The translations under genes and the position numbers were made by a program. A DNA stretch of 64,000 nt, from NCBI GenBank assembly GCA_020636905.1, contig JACJWX010000015.1, positions 1 through 64,000 of the forward strand, read 5' to 3'. Below the pieces are notes generated by a model. That model was given only the letters and a program-made list of their open reading frames with translations. It did not search any database and was not told the DNA's origin. Below, one piece after another: positions 25,934 through 34,271 of the stretch. Positions within the stretch are counted from its first letter, which is position 1. Each line of letters begins with the position of its first letter. The DNA is from Actinomycetota bacterium (GTDB taxonomy: Bacteria > Actinomycetota > Thermoleophilia > Miltoncostaeales > Miltoncostaeaceae).

Positions 25934-27193
25934 CTACTCCCCGGGGTCCGGGGGAGCCTCTCGTTCAATGGCGACGAGGACGACGCGTGTCCCTCGCGTT
26001 CCCTCGACGGTGAACCGCCACCCGTCGACCTCGATCGACTCACCGGTCCGCGGCAGGCGACCGAGGCGCGCGAAGATGAGGCCGCCGACGCTCGTGACCG
26101 TGTCGTCCTCCACCTCGACGCCGTGGTCGGCCAGGTCTTCGAGCGGCACGTGACCCCGGACGAGCAGGCGGCCGTCGGGTCTGGCGTCGACCGCCGGACG
26201 GCGATCCCGCTCGTCGTCGATCTCGCCGACGATCTCCTCGATGATGTCCTCGACGGTGACGAGCCCGGCGAGCTCCCCGTACTCGTCCAGCACCACGGCG
26301 AGCGAGTTGCGTCGCTTCTGAAGGTCGCGCAGGAGGGTGTCCACCGGCTGGGTCTCCGGTACGAAGAACGCGGGGGAGGTCACCGCCCCGACCAGTTCGC
26401 TGTGGCCGTGCTTGAGGGCACCGGTCGCCAGGTCGGAAAGGTGCACCACGCCCTGCACGCCGTCGGCGTTGCGAACCGGGAAACGGCTGTGGCGGCTCTG
26501 GAGCGCCGCCTCGAGCGCTTCGTGCACGGAGAGGTCGGCCGAGATGTCGACGACTTCGGGGCGCGGCGTCATGATGTCGCGCGCCAGCGTCTCCCCGAGG
26601 CCGAAGACTCCTTCCAGCATGTCGGCCTCCTCGGGTTCGAGGACGCCCCCCTCCTCGCTCTGGGCGATGAGCCGCTGCAGGTCCTCTGCGCTCGAGGTGA
26701 GTTCCGCCTCGGACGCCGGGTGGATGCCGAACAGCGCGATGAGCCGGTTGCCGGCGCCGTTCAGCACCATGATCAGGGGCGAGAGGAAGATCCTGAACCA
26801 CTCCAGGGGGATCGCGACCACGCGCGCGACGCCCTCGGCGCGAACCAACGCCAGGTTCTTCGGCGCCAGTTCCCCGACGACCACGTGCAGCACCGTGATG
26901 ATGACGAAGGCGATGATGCCCGCGGTGACCAGTGACGCCGACTTGCCGAGGCCGATTCGCTCGAGCAGCGGTTCGGCGAGTCCCGCGAACGCGGGTTCAC
27001 CGAGCCAGCCGAGTCCCAGGCTGGCCAGGGTGATGCCGAGCTGGCAGGCGGCCAGGTACCGGTCGATCTCACGAGCCTGGCGGGCGGCGAGCTGGGCGGT
27101 GCCCACGCCGTCCTGAGCCATGTGGTCGAGCCGCGTCAGGCGGGCGCGAGCCAGCGCGAACTCAGCCGCGACAAAGAACCCGTTGAGCAGCAC
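25934..27193 (-). CDS. CNNM/HlyC/CorC-family membrane protein (DUF21-CBS-CBS-CorC_HlyC)
   Basis: A 419-residue protein with a DUF21 membrane domain (about 1-190; NGFFVAAEFALARARLTRLD, then helices around 45-70 and 85-140), two CBS domains (about 200-320; DIMTPRPEVVDI and LAVVLDEYGELAGLVTVEDI) and a CorC_HlyC C-terminal domain (about 335-415). Relatives are linked to Mg/Co export. The first standard start is GTG 27193, but it cuts TM1. The frame continues upstream as STVQIIAALAL from a CTG at 27229, which would restore a full helix, so the true start may be there. It abuts murD convergently. Confidence 0.9.
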   Translation of the reverse strand: MLLNGFFVAAEFALARARLTRLDHMAQDGVGTAQLAARQAREIDRYLAACQLGITLASLGLGWLGEPAFAGLAEPLLERIGLGKSASLVTAGIIAFVIITVLHVVVGELAPKNLALVRAEGVARVVAIPLEWFRIFLSPLIMVLNGAGNRLIALFGIHPASEAELTSSAEDLQRLIAQSEEGGVLEPEEADMLEGVFGLGETLARDIMTPRPEVVDISADLSVHEALEAALQSRHSRFPVRNADGVQGVVHLSDLATGALKHGHSELVGAVTSPAFFVPETQPVDTLLRDLQKRRNSLAVVLDEYGELAGLVTVEDIIEEIVGEIDDERDRRPAVDARPDGRLLVRGHVPLEDLADHGVEVEDDTVTSVGGLIFARLGRLPRTGESIEVDGWRFTVEGTRGTRVVLVAIEREAPPDPGE

Positions 27194-27332
27194 CAGCGCC
27201 AGCGCTGCGATGATCTGGACCGTGCTCAGCCCGTCGCCCTCGTCGTGTTCACGCCGGCAACTCTAGCGAGCCCGCATTCGAGGCGTGAATGCCAACCCGA
27301 GCCGCTGCAGCGGGATCTGTCGGGGTCGCCGC

Positions 27333-27893
27333 TCAGGACGGCGTGAGTCGCGTCCGCCCCGGCTCGGGCAGGCGGATCATGCGGCCGTCGCGCTCGCGGT
27401 ACTGCCCCACACGGACGAGGGGCGGCGAGTACGCGTGGATCGTCACGGCGGGGTCGCCGTACTCGTGGGCCACCTGGTGGATGTAGCCCAGCGGCCCTTC
27501 CTGGGTGGCCCCCTCGGCGATCACGTGGTCGAGGGGCGGCGCCTCGTGGACGGGGTGCCATTCGCGAACCGCCCCGCGGGCGACGCAGATCCCCACCTCG
27601 GACGCGTCGTGGTCGTGGAACCCGGTCGTCTGCCCGGGAAGCCAGGAGAGCGCCCAGATGTCGGTGAACTCGTTCTCGAAGATGAGCCGGTAGTCGCGGA
27701 ACTCGTGGTTCTCGACGACGTAGTCGCGCCACGCGCCCGACTCGACGATCCGACGCGCGATGGTCACGAGTTCGGAGGCATCGTGCACCCGATCGATGTC
27801 CTCGAGGAATCGGAGCGAATCCGGGAGGTCGGGAAACGGCCAGGGTGGCGGGGGGAGTTCGGTCGAGGTGGTGATGTCAGGACTCCGCGTCAT
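27333..27893 (-). CDS. Cysteine dioxygenase type I family protein
   Basis: A 186-residue cupin of the cysteine dioxygenase family, which oxidises a thiol such as cysteine to its sulfinic acid with O2 and iron. The three iron ligands are visible: H93 and H95 in TGFHDHDASEVG and H139 in YIHQVAH. HAYSPPL near residue 153 is the usual HxYSPPL end block. Substrate may be cysteine or another thiol; bacterial members vary. It stands alone, with a stem-loop CCCGGGTT/AACCCGGG (27907-27927) just upstream of the start. Confidence 0.88.
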   Translation of the reverse strand: MTRSPDITTSTELPPPPWPFPDLPDSLRFLEDIDRVHDASELVTIARRIVESGAWRDYVVENHEFRDYRLIFENEFTDIWALSWLPGQTTGFHDHDASEVGICVARGAVREWHPVHEAPPLDHVIAEGATQEGPLGYIHQVAHEYGDPAVTIHAYSPPLVRVGQYRERDGRMIRLPEPGRTRLTPS

Positions 27894-27985
27894 CGGGGGG
27901 TCACCCCCCGGGTTCTATCAACCCGGGCCAGGGTGGCACAGGGCGCCAGCGACGACGATCGTCCCGGGTCGGCCCGCGCGGGGCG

Positions 27986-28774
27986 CTACGGCTCGAGCCG
28001 CGCCCGGGTGATCTCGGCCAGCGCGGTCACCAGGCGCTGCACCGCGGGCGACTCCGGATCGAACGTGGCCACGCCCGCCACCTCGCGGATGGGACGAGCC
28101 TCCATCACCGTGCTCACGAGGAGCGCGCCGTCGGCGCCGGCGAGTTCGTCGACCGGCATCGTCCGGGTTCGCGTCTCGCATGCCTCGACCACCAGCCGCC
28201 GCGTGAGCGAGTCGAGCACGCCGAGCTCGAGCGGGGGGAAGACGACGGTGTCGCCCTCGATCCAGCAGAACGACGATGTCGGAGCCTCGAGCACGGCGCG
28301 GTCATCGGCCCGGATGAACAGGGCCTCGTCACATCCGGCCTGCTTCGCGAGCCGGTTCGCCTGCATGTTCGCCGCGTACGACAGCGTCTTCGACGCCGTG
28401 AGCAGGGGGGTCACCCGGTGCTCGACGGGGTGAAGACGCCAGCTCGCCGCGGGAGCGGGCAGGGGTTCCTCGCGGAAGATCCGCTGACCGCCGCGGGTGA
28501 GCATGAGTCTGATGGCGCAGTCCGGTTCCGCGGTGGCCCGGCTGAACTCGGCGAGCTCGCCGGCCAGGAGCTGCCGGTCGAAGGGCAGCATGATGGTGGT
28601 TGCGGAGCGTTCCAGCCGGCCAAGGTGCGCGTCCACCGTGCGCACCCGGCGGCCGTACTGGCGCATGCCCTCGAACACCCCGTCCCCTCTCACGAGGCCA
28701 TCGTCGAGCACGACGGAGGGGGGCACATCCGAGACGAGCGCGCCGTTGATCATCACTGCAGCGGAATTGGACAT
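27986..28774 (-). CDS. Class IV PLP-dependent aminotransferase
   Basis: A 262-residue fold-type IV enzyme, like branched-chain aminotransferases, D-amino-acid transaminases and aminodeoxychorismate lyase. The PLP lysine is in SKTLSYAANMQANRLAK, the block GCDEALFIRADDRAVLEAPTS precedes the phosphate-binding site, and VLDSLTRRLVVEAC follows. ATG 28774 is used; a GTG five codons earlier is also possible. The substrate cannot be decided by motif. No branched-chain or folate gene is adjacent. Confidence 0.87.
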   Translation of the reverse strand: MSNSAAVMINGALVSDVPPSVVLDDGLVRGDGVFEGMRQYGRRVRTVDAHLGRLERSATTIMLPFDRQLLAGELAEFSRATAEPDCAIRLMLTRGGQRIFREEPLPAPAASWRLHPVEHRVTPLLTASKTLSYAANMQANRLAKQAGCDEALFIRADDRAVLEAPTSSFCWIEGDTVVFPPLELGVLDSLTRRLVVEACETRTRTMPVDELAGADGALLVSTVMEARPIREVAGVATFDPESPAVQRLVTALAEITRARLEP

Positions 28775-28846
28775 GACGACATTGTGCACCCGGATGGACG
28801 TCCGTCAGGAATCTTGAGAGGTCCGTTGCACGAACCCCGACCATCG

Positions 28847-28861
28847 ACCTGTCGAACAGGT
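28847..28861. promoter_or_regulatory. Palindrome before the sortase-repeat gene
   Basis: ACCTGT and ACAGGT form a perfect inverted repeat around CGA, ending 11 bases before the GTG start. Its function is unknown. Confidence 0.3.
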
Positions 28862-28872
28862 AGGGTGACGCG

Positions 28873-31653
28873 GTGATCACCACCCCCTCTTCATGGTCCG
28901 TACGGACGCGCCGTGCGCTGCTCGCGGCGGCCATCTGCGCAGGTTTCGGCGTTTTCGCCGCGACCGCCTCGGCCGCGGAACCACCGAATCAGAACGATCC
29001 GTGTTCCAGTGTCGGGCGCGACACCTGCGACACCACCGGCGTCGGGAGCTACCAGCGCTACCGCTACGGCATCCGCTGGTTCGGGGACTACCGGAGGGTC
29101 ATCGACGGCATCCCGCCGGCGTTCTGCATCGATCTTCGTTTCTGGTACCCGTCCCCGTCGTACGACTACCAGGAGATCACCCCCCGCGTGCTCCGCAACA
29201 AGGCGGGCGCGGTGGTGCCGGTGGTCAAGCAGCGCCGCATGGCCTACGCCCTGTGGAACTTCGGCCGCAGCACGAGCAGCAACCAGCAGGCCGCGGTGAT
29301 GCTCTACGTTCACGGCTTGATGGGCGACGGCGCCCCCGGTGAGGCGGCGCCCGACGCGATCGGCCCCCGGGTCGAGGCCATCTACCGCCGCATCGAGCGC
29401 CAGGCGGAGCGGCTCCACGGCCCGTACCGCACCCAGGCCCGCATCGCCGGGAAGCTGACGGTGGGCACCCCCGGTGTCGCCACGTTCAAGGTGCTCTCGG
29501 CCCGCGGCGTCCCGGTCTCGGGCGTCACGCTGAATCTCCGCACCACGGGCGCCAGCGGCGTCCCCGCCAGGGTGCGAACCGGCCAGAACGGCCTCGCCCG
29601 CGTGAAGTTCACGCCCGACTCGACCGACGGCGTGAAGATCTCCGCCACCAGCGGCAAGGTGGCCTCCACCCTTCCCCGCTACTTCGCGCCCACGAAGGGC
29701 CCGGCCGCCCGCAACGGCCAGCGGCTCACCACCGGCGCCGCTCAGCAGCTCCAGCTCAGCGCCTCGGCGGCCGTCGCCAAGTCGACGGTGCGGGTGGCCA
29801 CGCTGGCACGGCCCAAGCGGCTGCTCGTGACCGGAGCCACGCGTGACCGGCTGACGATCGTCGGCCTTCCGGGCGATCGAACCACGAAGGTGCAGGTCCT
29901 CCTTCACGGCCCGTACCGCTCGGCCCAAGACGCGCGCACCTGCACCACCGAGCCGTTCGACCGCAAGACCGTCGACGTCAAGGGCCCCGGCCGCATCGCG
30001 ACGCCGGTCTTCCGCCCGACCAAACCGGGCTTCTACGCCTACCAGGTGATCATCGATGCCACCGACGACCACACCGGGGTCACCACCCCGTGCGGCGTTG
30101 CGGCCGAGACGATCCGCGTCGACACCCAGCCGGCGGTGCGCACCCAGGCGAGCGCCAACCGCACCGAGGTGGGCCAACCGCTCTCCGACACCGCCGTGGT
30201 GACGGGACTCAACGGCGAGCCCGGCACGGTCGACGTCTCGCTCTACGGTCCGTTCGGCACGCGCGACGCCGTGACCTGCGACTCGGCCCCCATCTGGTCC
30301 GGGTCGGTCAACGCGACCGGCGACGGCGAGTACGTCACCGATCAGTTCACCCCCACCGTCCCCGGCTACTACACCTACCGAGAGGTGCTGCAGCCAAGCG
30401 GCTTCGTCCGCAAGTTCGAAGGCAAGTGCGGCGAGCTTTCCGAAGGCGTCGTCGTCACCGGCCAACCGCGGATCACGAGCCAGATCAGCGCGGTGTCGCC
30501 CAGCGTCAACGACCAGGTCAGCGACCGGGTCATCGTGGCCGGCATGGGCGCGCTCTCGACGAAGATCCAGATGCAGCTCTGGGGCCCGTATGCCACCCGT
30601 GCCGAGATGACCTGCTCGGGCACGCCCCGCTGGAGCGGTGAGCTAGACGCCCCGATCGGCGACGGCCTCTACACCACCCCGTCGGTGCGGCTCACCGAGG
30701 CCGGGTTCTACACGTACACGGCGATGGTCCCGCCAGGCGAAGCCAACCCCGGCGTCATCACGACGTGCGGCGAAGCGTCCGAGACCGCCGAGGTCATCGC
30801 ACGTCCCACCGTGACCACGCTGGCCTCGGCCGAGGTCGTGAAGCCCGGGTCCACCATCCTCGATCGGGTCCGAGTGACGGGCCTCGGACGGACGAAGGCG
30901 ACGGTCGACCTCGAGCTCTTCGGTCCCTTCGCCACCAAGGCCGCCATGCGCTGCACGGGCACCCCGCACTGGCGCGGCCAGTTCGAGGTGAACGGCGACG
31001 GCACGCACCGCTCCCCGCGCATCAAGGTCGACAAGGCCGGCTTCTACACCTTCCGCGAGAAGCTCGTCGGGACGTCCCAGGTGGTCGGCACGCAGGGCGA
31101 GTGCGGCGTGGCCGCCGAAACCTCGCTCGGGGCACCGTTGATCCTCACCGGTCGCGGAGACCCGCGCCCCTCGAACGCCACGGTCCAGTTGCAGACGACG
31201 GGATCCGCCCCGCGCCGCGTCACGGTCTCCGGGCTCAGCGTGGACGCGCCGGTCTACTCGGTGGGTATCGATCTTCGCCAGGGCATCCTGGACGTGCCAA
31301 TCGACATCGACCGCGCCGGTTGGTGGCGCGATGGCGCGGCCCCCGGTGATCGCACCGGCGCCGTGCTCATCGCCGGCCATGTCGACAGCGCACGACGGGG
31401 TCCGGGTGCGTTCTTCAGCCTCAAGCGCGCAACCTCGAGCACACGCGTGCAGGTGCAGACCGCGAGCGGTCGGACCATCACCTACCGGGTCGTGACGGTG
31501 CGCGCATACCGCAAGCAGGCGCTTCCGCGGAACATCTTCTCCACGCGCGGACGTGCCCGACTCGTACTGGTGACCTGCGGTGGCCCGTTCATCGCGTCCG
31601 AGGGTCACTACCGCGACAACATCGTCGTCACCGCGGTGCCGGTCGGCCGCTAG
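28873..31653 (+). CDS. Large secreted repeat protein with C-terminal sortase domain
   Basis: A 926-residue exported protein, GTG start. A signal peptide spans about 1-35 (LLAAAICAGFGVFAATASA). Residues 60-185 form an unassigned domain with the thioester-domain-like FCIDLRFWYP. A beta domain lies at about 190-265. Four repeats of about 100 residues follow (about 322-413, 422-525, 532-640 and 644-752), each with a GP(Y/F) turn, a cysteine about 10-12 residues later, a GFYxY strand and a CG(E/V) pair. Residues 780-926 are a class F-like sortase domain: H836 (IAGHVDS), C902 (VTCGGPF) and R914 (HYRDN) form the catalytic triad. No LPxTG signal is present on the protein itself. Confidence 0.85.
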   Translation: MITTPSSWSVRTRRALLAAAICAGFGVFAATASAAEPPNQNDPCSSVGRDTCDTTGVGSYQRYRYGIRWFGDYRRVIDGIPPAFCIDLRFWYPSPSYDYQEITPRVLRNKAGAVVPVVKQRRMAYALWNFGRSTSSNQQAAVMLYVHGLMGDGAPGEAAPDAIGPRVEAIYRRIERQAERLHGPYRTQARIAGKLTVGTPGVATFKVLSARGVPVSGVTLNLRTTGASGVPARVRTGQNGLARVKFTPDSTDGVKISATSGKVASTLPRYFAPTKGPAARNGQRLTTGAAQQLQLSASAAVAKSTVRVATLARPKRLLVTGATRDRLTIVGLPGDRTTKVQVLLHGPYRSAQDARTCTTEPFDRKTVDVKGPGRIATPVFRPTKPGFYAYQVIIDATDDHTGVTTPCGVAAETIRVDTQPAVRTQASANRTEVGQPLSDTAVVTGLNGEPGTVDVSLYGPFGTRDAVTCDSAPIWSGSVNATGDGEYVTDQFTPTVPGYYTYREVLQPSGFVRKFEGKCGELSEGVVVTGQPRITSQISAVSPSVNDQVSDRVIVAGMGALSTKIQMQLWGPYATRAEMTCSGTPRWSGELDAPIGDGLYTTPSVRLTEAGFYTYTAMVPPGEANPGVITTCGEASETAEVIARPTVTTLASAEVVKPGSTILDRVRVTGLGRTKATVDLELFGPFATKAAMRCTGTPHWRGQFEVNGDGTHRSPRIKVDKAGFYTFREKLVGTSQVVGTQGECGVAAETSLGAPLILTGRGDPRPSNATVQLQTTGSAPRRVTVSGLSVDAPVYSVGIDLRQGILDVPIDIDRAGWWRDGAAPGDRTGAVLIAGHVDSARRGPGAFFSLKRATSSTRVQVQTASGRTITYRVVTVRAYRKQALPRNIFSTRGRARLVLVTCGGPFIASEGHYRDNIVVTAVPVGR

Positions 31654-31672
31654 GCCCGGCACCGCGCGTTCG

Positions 31673-32134
31673 ATGGGGGAATCCGAGCGCGAGATCCTCA
31701 CCTGGGAGCGGTTCGGACGGATGTCCGAGGACCTCGCGACCAGGATCGCCGCGGACGGGTTCAAGCCCGACGCCATCCTGGGGATCGCTCGTGGCGGCCT
31801 GCTGCTGGCGGGCGCACTGGCCTACAGCCTCGGCGTGAAGCCGGTGTTCCTGATCAACGTGGAGTTCTATACGGGGGTGGAGGAGCACCGGTCCGATCCG
31901 GTCATCCTTCCGCCCCAGTTGCAGGTCGGCGACATCGCCGACAAGCGGCTGTTGATCGTGGACGATGTCGCCGACACGGGCGCGACACTGGAGACCGTGC
32001 AGAAGATCTGCCAGGAGGCGGTCCTCGAGGTCAGGACCGCGGTGCTGTACGAGAAGCCCATCAGCACCGTCCGCTGCGAGTACGTGGGTGCCAGAACCGA
32101 CCGGTGGATCGAGTTCCCCTGGACGGGCGACTGA
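31673..32134 (+). CDS. Phosphoribosyltransferase (purine salvage type)
   Basis: A 153-residue phosphoribosyltransferase. The PRPP-binding motif RLLIVDDVADTGATLE is complete, and ILGIARGGLLLAGALAYSLG is the pyrophosphate loop region. The final FPW tryptophan block fits xanthine/hypoxanthine-guanine phosphoribosyltransferases of the Gpt type. It should join a purine base to PRPP in the cytoplasm. The exact base is not decided. ATG 31673 is the only start that gives the family N terminus; the frame is open further upstream over the sortase gene end. Confidence 0.85.
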   Translation: MGESEREILTWERFGRMSEDLATRIAADGFKPDAILGIARGGLLLAGALAYSLGVKPVFLINVEFYTGVEEHRSDPVILPPQLQVGDIADKRLLIVDDVADTGATLETVQKICQEAVLEVRTAVLYEKPISTVRCEYVGARTDRWIEFPWTGD

Positions 32135-32174
32135 CCCCGGCGGGACGGAGTATCCGACTCGCTCCGAGAGACCC

Positions 32175-33008
32175 GTGACCGACCGTCCCGGGCATGATGG
32201 TGCGGTGTCGTCCGGGTCTGCGCTTCGCTACGTCGCCATCGGTGACTCACTGCCGCGAGGCTTCCTCTTCGAGCGTCCGATACGCCAGCCTCCGGGACCG
32301 ATCCAGGTCCGCTGGTCGCCGCTTCTGAGCCTCTTCGACCACCCGGCCCGCGGCTACCCGGAGCTGGTGCGGCAGCGGCTGGCCGCGACCGGACTCCAGG
32401 TCCGGCTGGACAACACCCTCACCTGCACCGGCGCGCCGGTCCGCGCGTTCTGGGACCGCGGTCCCGTACGGGATCTGCAGCGCGTGCTGGCGGGCGGCGC
32501 CGACATCATCACGCTGACGGTCGGCGCCAACGACATCCTTCCACTGTGGGCGGGCTATGCGCTCGCGGCGACCGCCGCCAGAGGTGTTCCGCTCGTGTCG
32601 CACCGCCGCAAGCAATCGCTCCTCGACCGCGTGGCCCCGTCGTCCGACGCCGCGGAAGCGCGACTCCAGACATTCGAGGCACGGTTGAGCGACCTGCTGG
32701 GATGGCTCAGGGTCACGTCGGGGGACGCCCGAATCGTCCTGACGACCTACTACAACCCGGACGGGTCGTCGGTGGTGCACGAGCGCTTCGTGACCCCACT
32801 GAACACCCGCATCAGACGGGTCGCTGACGCGGTCCCCGGCACGCGCGTCGTGGAACTGGACCCGCTCTTCGACGGCCACCGCATCACCGCGCCGAACCCG
32901 CGTCGGTGGGTCAGCGGCGTCGACGGGCTGCATCCCACCGACGCCGGCCAGGCGGTGATCGCCACCGCCGTCGCCGCCGCCATCACCGGTGGGCGGCTGG
33001 TGTCCTGA
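32175..33008 (+). CDS. SGNH/GDSL-family hydrolase
   Basis: A 277-residue esterase-like protein. Block I is AIGDSLPRGF with the catalytic serine, block III is TVGANDILPL, and block V DGLHPTDAGQ carries the catalytic Asp and His. The start may be GTG 32175, with GAGAG upstream, or GTG 32205, ten codons later. No signal peptide is evident, so it may be cytoplasmic or exported by another route. The substrate (lipid, acyl or acetyl ester) is unknown. It ends next to the tandem repeat array. Confidence 0.87.
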   Translation: MTDRPGHDGAVSSGSALRYVAIGDSLPRGFLFERPIRQPPGPIQVRWSPLLSLFDHPARGYPELVRQRLAATGLQVRLDNTLTCTGAPVRAFWDRGPVRDLQRVLAGGADIITLTVGANDILPLWAGYALAATAARGVPLVSHRRKQSLLDRVAPSSDAAEARLQTFEARLSDLLGWLRVTSGDARIVLTTYYNPDGSSVVHERFVTPLNTRIRRVADAVPGTRVVELDPLFDGHRITAPNPRRWVSGVDGLHPTDAGQAVIATAVAAAITGGRLVS

Positions 33009-33080
33009 GTCGAAGGCTTCGCGGCGGCCTGGCGGCTGCAAACTCGCACGCAACCCCCCACCGCCCGGGTCACAGTTGCG

Positions 33081-33122
33081 TCACCGGGGGTGCGTCGTCG
33101 GCTCGGGCCATGCCACCGGCAT
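33081..33122 (-). CDS. 13-codon small ORF in repeat copy 1 (speculative)
   Basis: MPVAWPEPTTHPR, preceded by a perfect AAGGAGGAGG ribosome-binding site 9 bases upstream. The start codon sits in a small ATGCC/GGCAT hairpin. The same ORF is found unchanged in all three repeats. It could be a leader-peptide-like element or a chance result of repeat copying. Confidence 0.3.
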   Translation of the reverse strand: MPVAWPEPTTHPR

Positions 33123-33279
33123 TGTCCCGAACCTCCTCCTTGTTGCGCGCGGTTTTCGCTCGCCACGCCGCTCCCGAACCTCCGACCCAGGACACCGGTG
33201 CCGTTGAGTCGAAGGCCTCGCGGCGGCCTGGCGGCTGCAAACCCGCACGCAACCCCCCACCGCCCGGGTCACAGTTGCG

Positions 33280-33321
33280 TCACCGGGGGTGCGTCGTCGG
33301 CTCGGGCCATGCCACCGGCAT
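33280..33321 (-). CDS. 13-codon small ORF in repeat copy 2 (speculative)
   Basis: Identical in peptide and ribosome site to the ORF of copy 1, shifted by 199 bases. Confidence 0.3.
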   Translation of the reverse strand: MPVAWPEPTTHPR

Positions 33322-33478
33322 TGTCCCGAACCTCCTCCTTGTTGCGCGCGGTTTTCGCTCGCCACGCCGCTCCCGAACCTCCGACCCACGACACCGGTGC
33401 CGTTGAGTCGAAGGCCTCGCGGCGACCCGGCGGCTGCAAACCCGCACGCAACCCCCCACCGCCCGGGTCACAGTTGCG

Positions 33479-33520
33479 TCACCGGGGGTGCGTCGTCGGC
33501 TCGGGCCATGCCACCGGCAT
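33479..33520 (-). CDS. 13-codon small ORF in repeat copy 3 (speculative)
   Basis: Identical in peptide and ribosome site to the ORFs of copies 1 and 2. It is the closest copy to the nucS stop codon, about 73 bases downstream of it. Confidence 0.3.
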   Translation of the reverse strand: MPVAWPEPTTHPR

Positions 33521-33592
33521 TGTCCCGAACCTCCTCCTTGTTGCGCGCGATCTTCGCTCGCCACGCCGCTCCCGAACCTCCGACTCACGACA

Positions 33593-34267
33593 CTAGGCCT
33601 CGTCGAATAGCGTCAGGTCGGGTGCCTTCTCGCCACGGACGACGGCCAGGTCGACCGTCGCGGTGGCGATGTCGCGATCCGTCGCGAGCGTGCGGGCCTG
33701 GGGTTTCATCGACTCGGCCACCAGCATCCCCCGGCAGTCCTCCAACCCGCGATCGGCGCGGATGTAGTCCAGGTAGCGCGTGAGCTGCTCGACGGCGTCG
33801 ATCGTTCCGACCCGCTTCACCTCGACGGCGACGTACCCGTCGTCATCGGTGCACAGCAGGTCCACGGGCCCGATGGGCGTGGGGTACTCGCGGCGAATCA
33901 GTCGGAACCCGGCCCCCAGCACGTGCGGCGCGTCGGCCAGCGCCTCCTGCAGGTCGCGCTCGATGCCGTCCTTTTCCAGGCGGATGTCGTCGCCCATGTC
34001 GTGGTTGGAGTCGGACAGCACCTCGTCGATGACGATCTGCAATCGCTCGATCTTGGTCCCGCTGCCCTTCTCGACGGTGATGCCGTCCGGTGTCTCGGTG
34101 ATCCGCGTGGGCGGGGTCATCCAGTTCTGGGGCTTGTAGCCGCCGGCGTCCGAATGGACCATGATCGACCCGTCGCTCTTCCACATGACCACGCGGACGG
34201 CCATGGGCAGCAGCGCCGTGACGCGCCCCGCGTAGTGCACCTCGCAACGCGCGATGATCAGGCGCAC
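33593..34267 (-). CDS. nucS: Mismatch-specific endonuclease NucS (EndoMS)
   Basis: A 224-residue NucS endonuclease. It acts in non-canonical mismatch repair in actinobacteria that lack MutS/MutL, cutting DNA at mismatches. The N-terminal dimerisation/DNA-binding domain (about 1-110) has YAGRVTALLPMAVRVVMWKSDGS. The C-terminal RecB-like nuclease domain shows GPVDLLCTDDDGYVAVEVKR (catalytic D, E and K) and EQLTRYLDYI. The last residues DLTLFDEA resemble the beta-clamp-binding tail of mycobacterial NucS. It lies 4 bases from the DUF4230 gene, so the two are likely cotranscribed. Confidence 0.95.
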   Translation of the reverse strand: MRLIIARCEVHYAGRVTALLPMAVRVVMWKSDGSIMVHSDAGGYKPQNWMTPPTRITETPDGITVEKGSGTKIERLQIVIDEVLSDSNHDMGDDIRLEKDGIERDLQEALADAPHVLGAGFRLIRREYPTPIGPVDLLCTDDDGYVAVEVKRVGTIDAVEQLTRYLDYIRADRGLEDCRGMLVAESMKPQARTLATDRDIATATVDLAVVRGEKAPDLTLFDEA

Positions 34268-34271
34268 TGGC

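Larger units (their letters stand above)
33006..33596. repeat. Three tandem copies of a 199-bp unit
   Basis: Copies start at 33006, 33205 and 33404, spaced exactly 199 bases; the third is 193 bases long. They differ at only a few positions (for example the GGCGGCCTGG segment, and GCGGTTTTC versus GCGATCTTC in copy 3). The period is not a multiple of 3, so frames do not carry over from copy to copy and no long protein is encoded. Each unit holds ACGCAAC/GTTGCGT and CCCGG/CCGGG inverted repeats. On the minus strand each also has AAGGAGGAGG followed after 9 bases by an ATG that opens a 13-codon ORF. The array fills the gap between the convergent GDSL hydrolase and nucS. Confidence 0.93.

Noticed and set aside
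28847..28861. SOS (LexA) box before the sortase-repeat gene
   Set aside because: The palindrome ACCTGT-CGA-ACAGGT does not match the GAAC-N4-GTTC spacing of Gram-positive SOS boxes.
33006..33596. Possible CRISPR array
   Set aside because: Units of 199 bases are nearly identical throughout, with no short repeat and unique spacer pattern.
33090..33783. Open frames of 100-168 codons inside the 199-bp repeats
   Set aside because: The 199-base period breaks frame continuity between copies and the peptides are repeats of one another with no domain.
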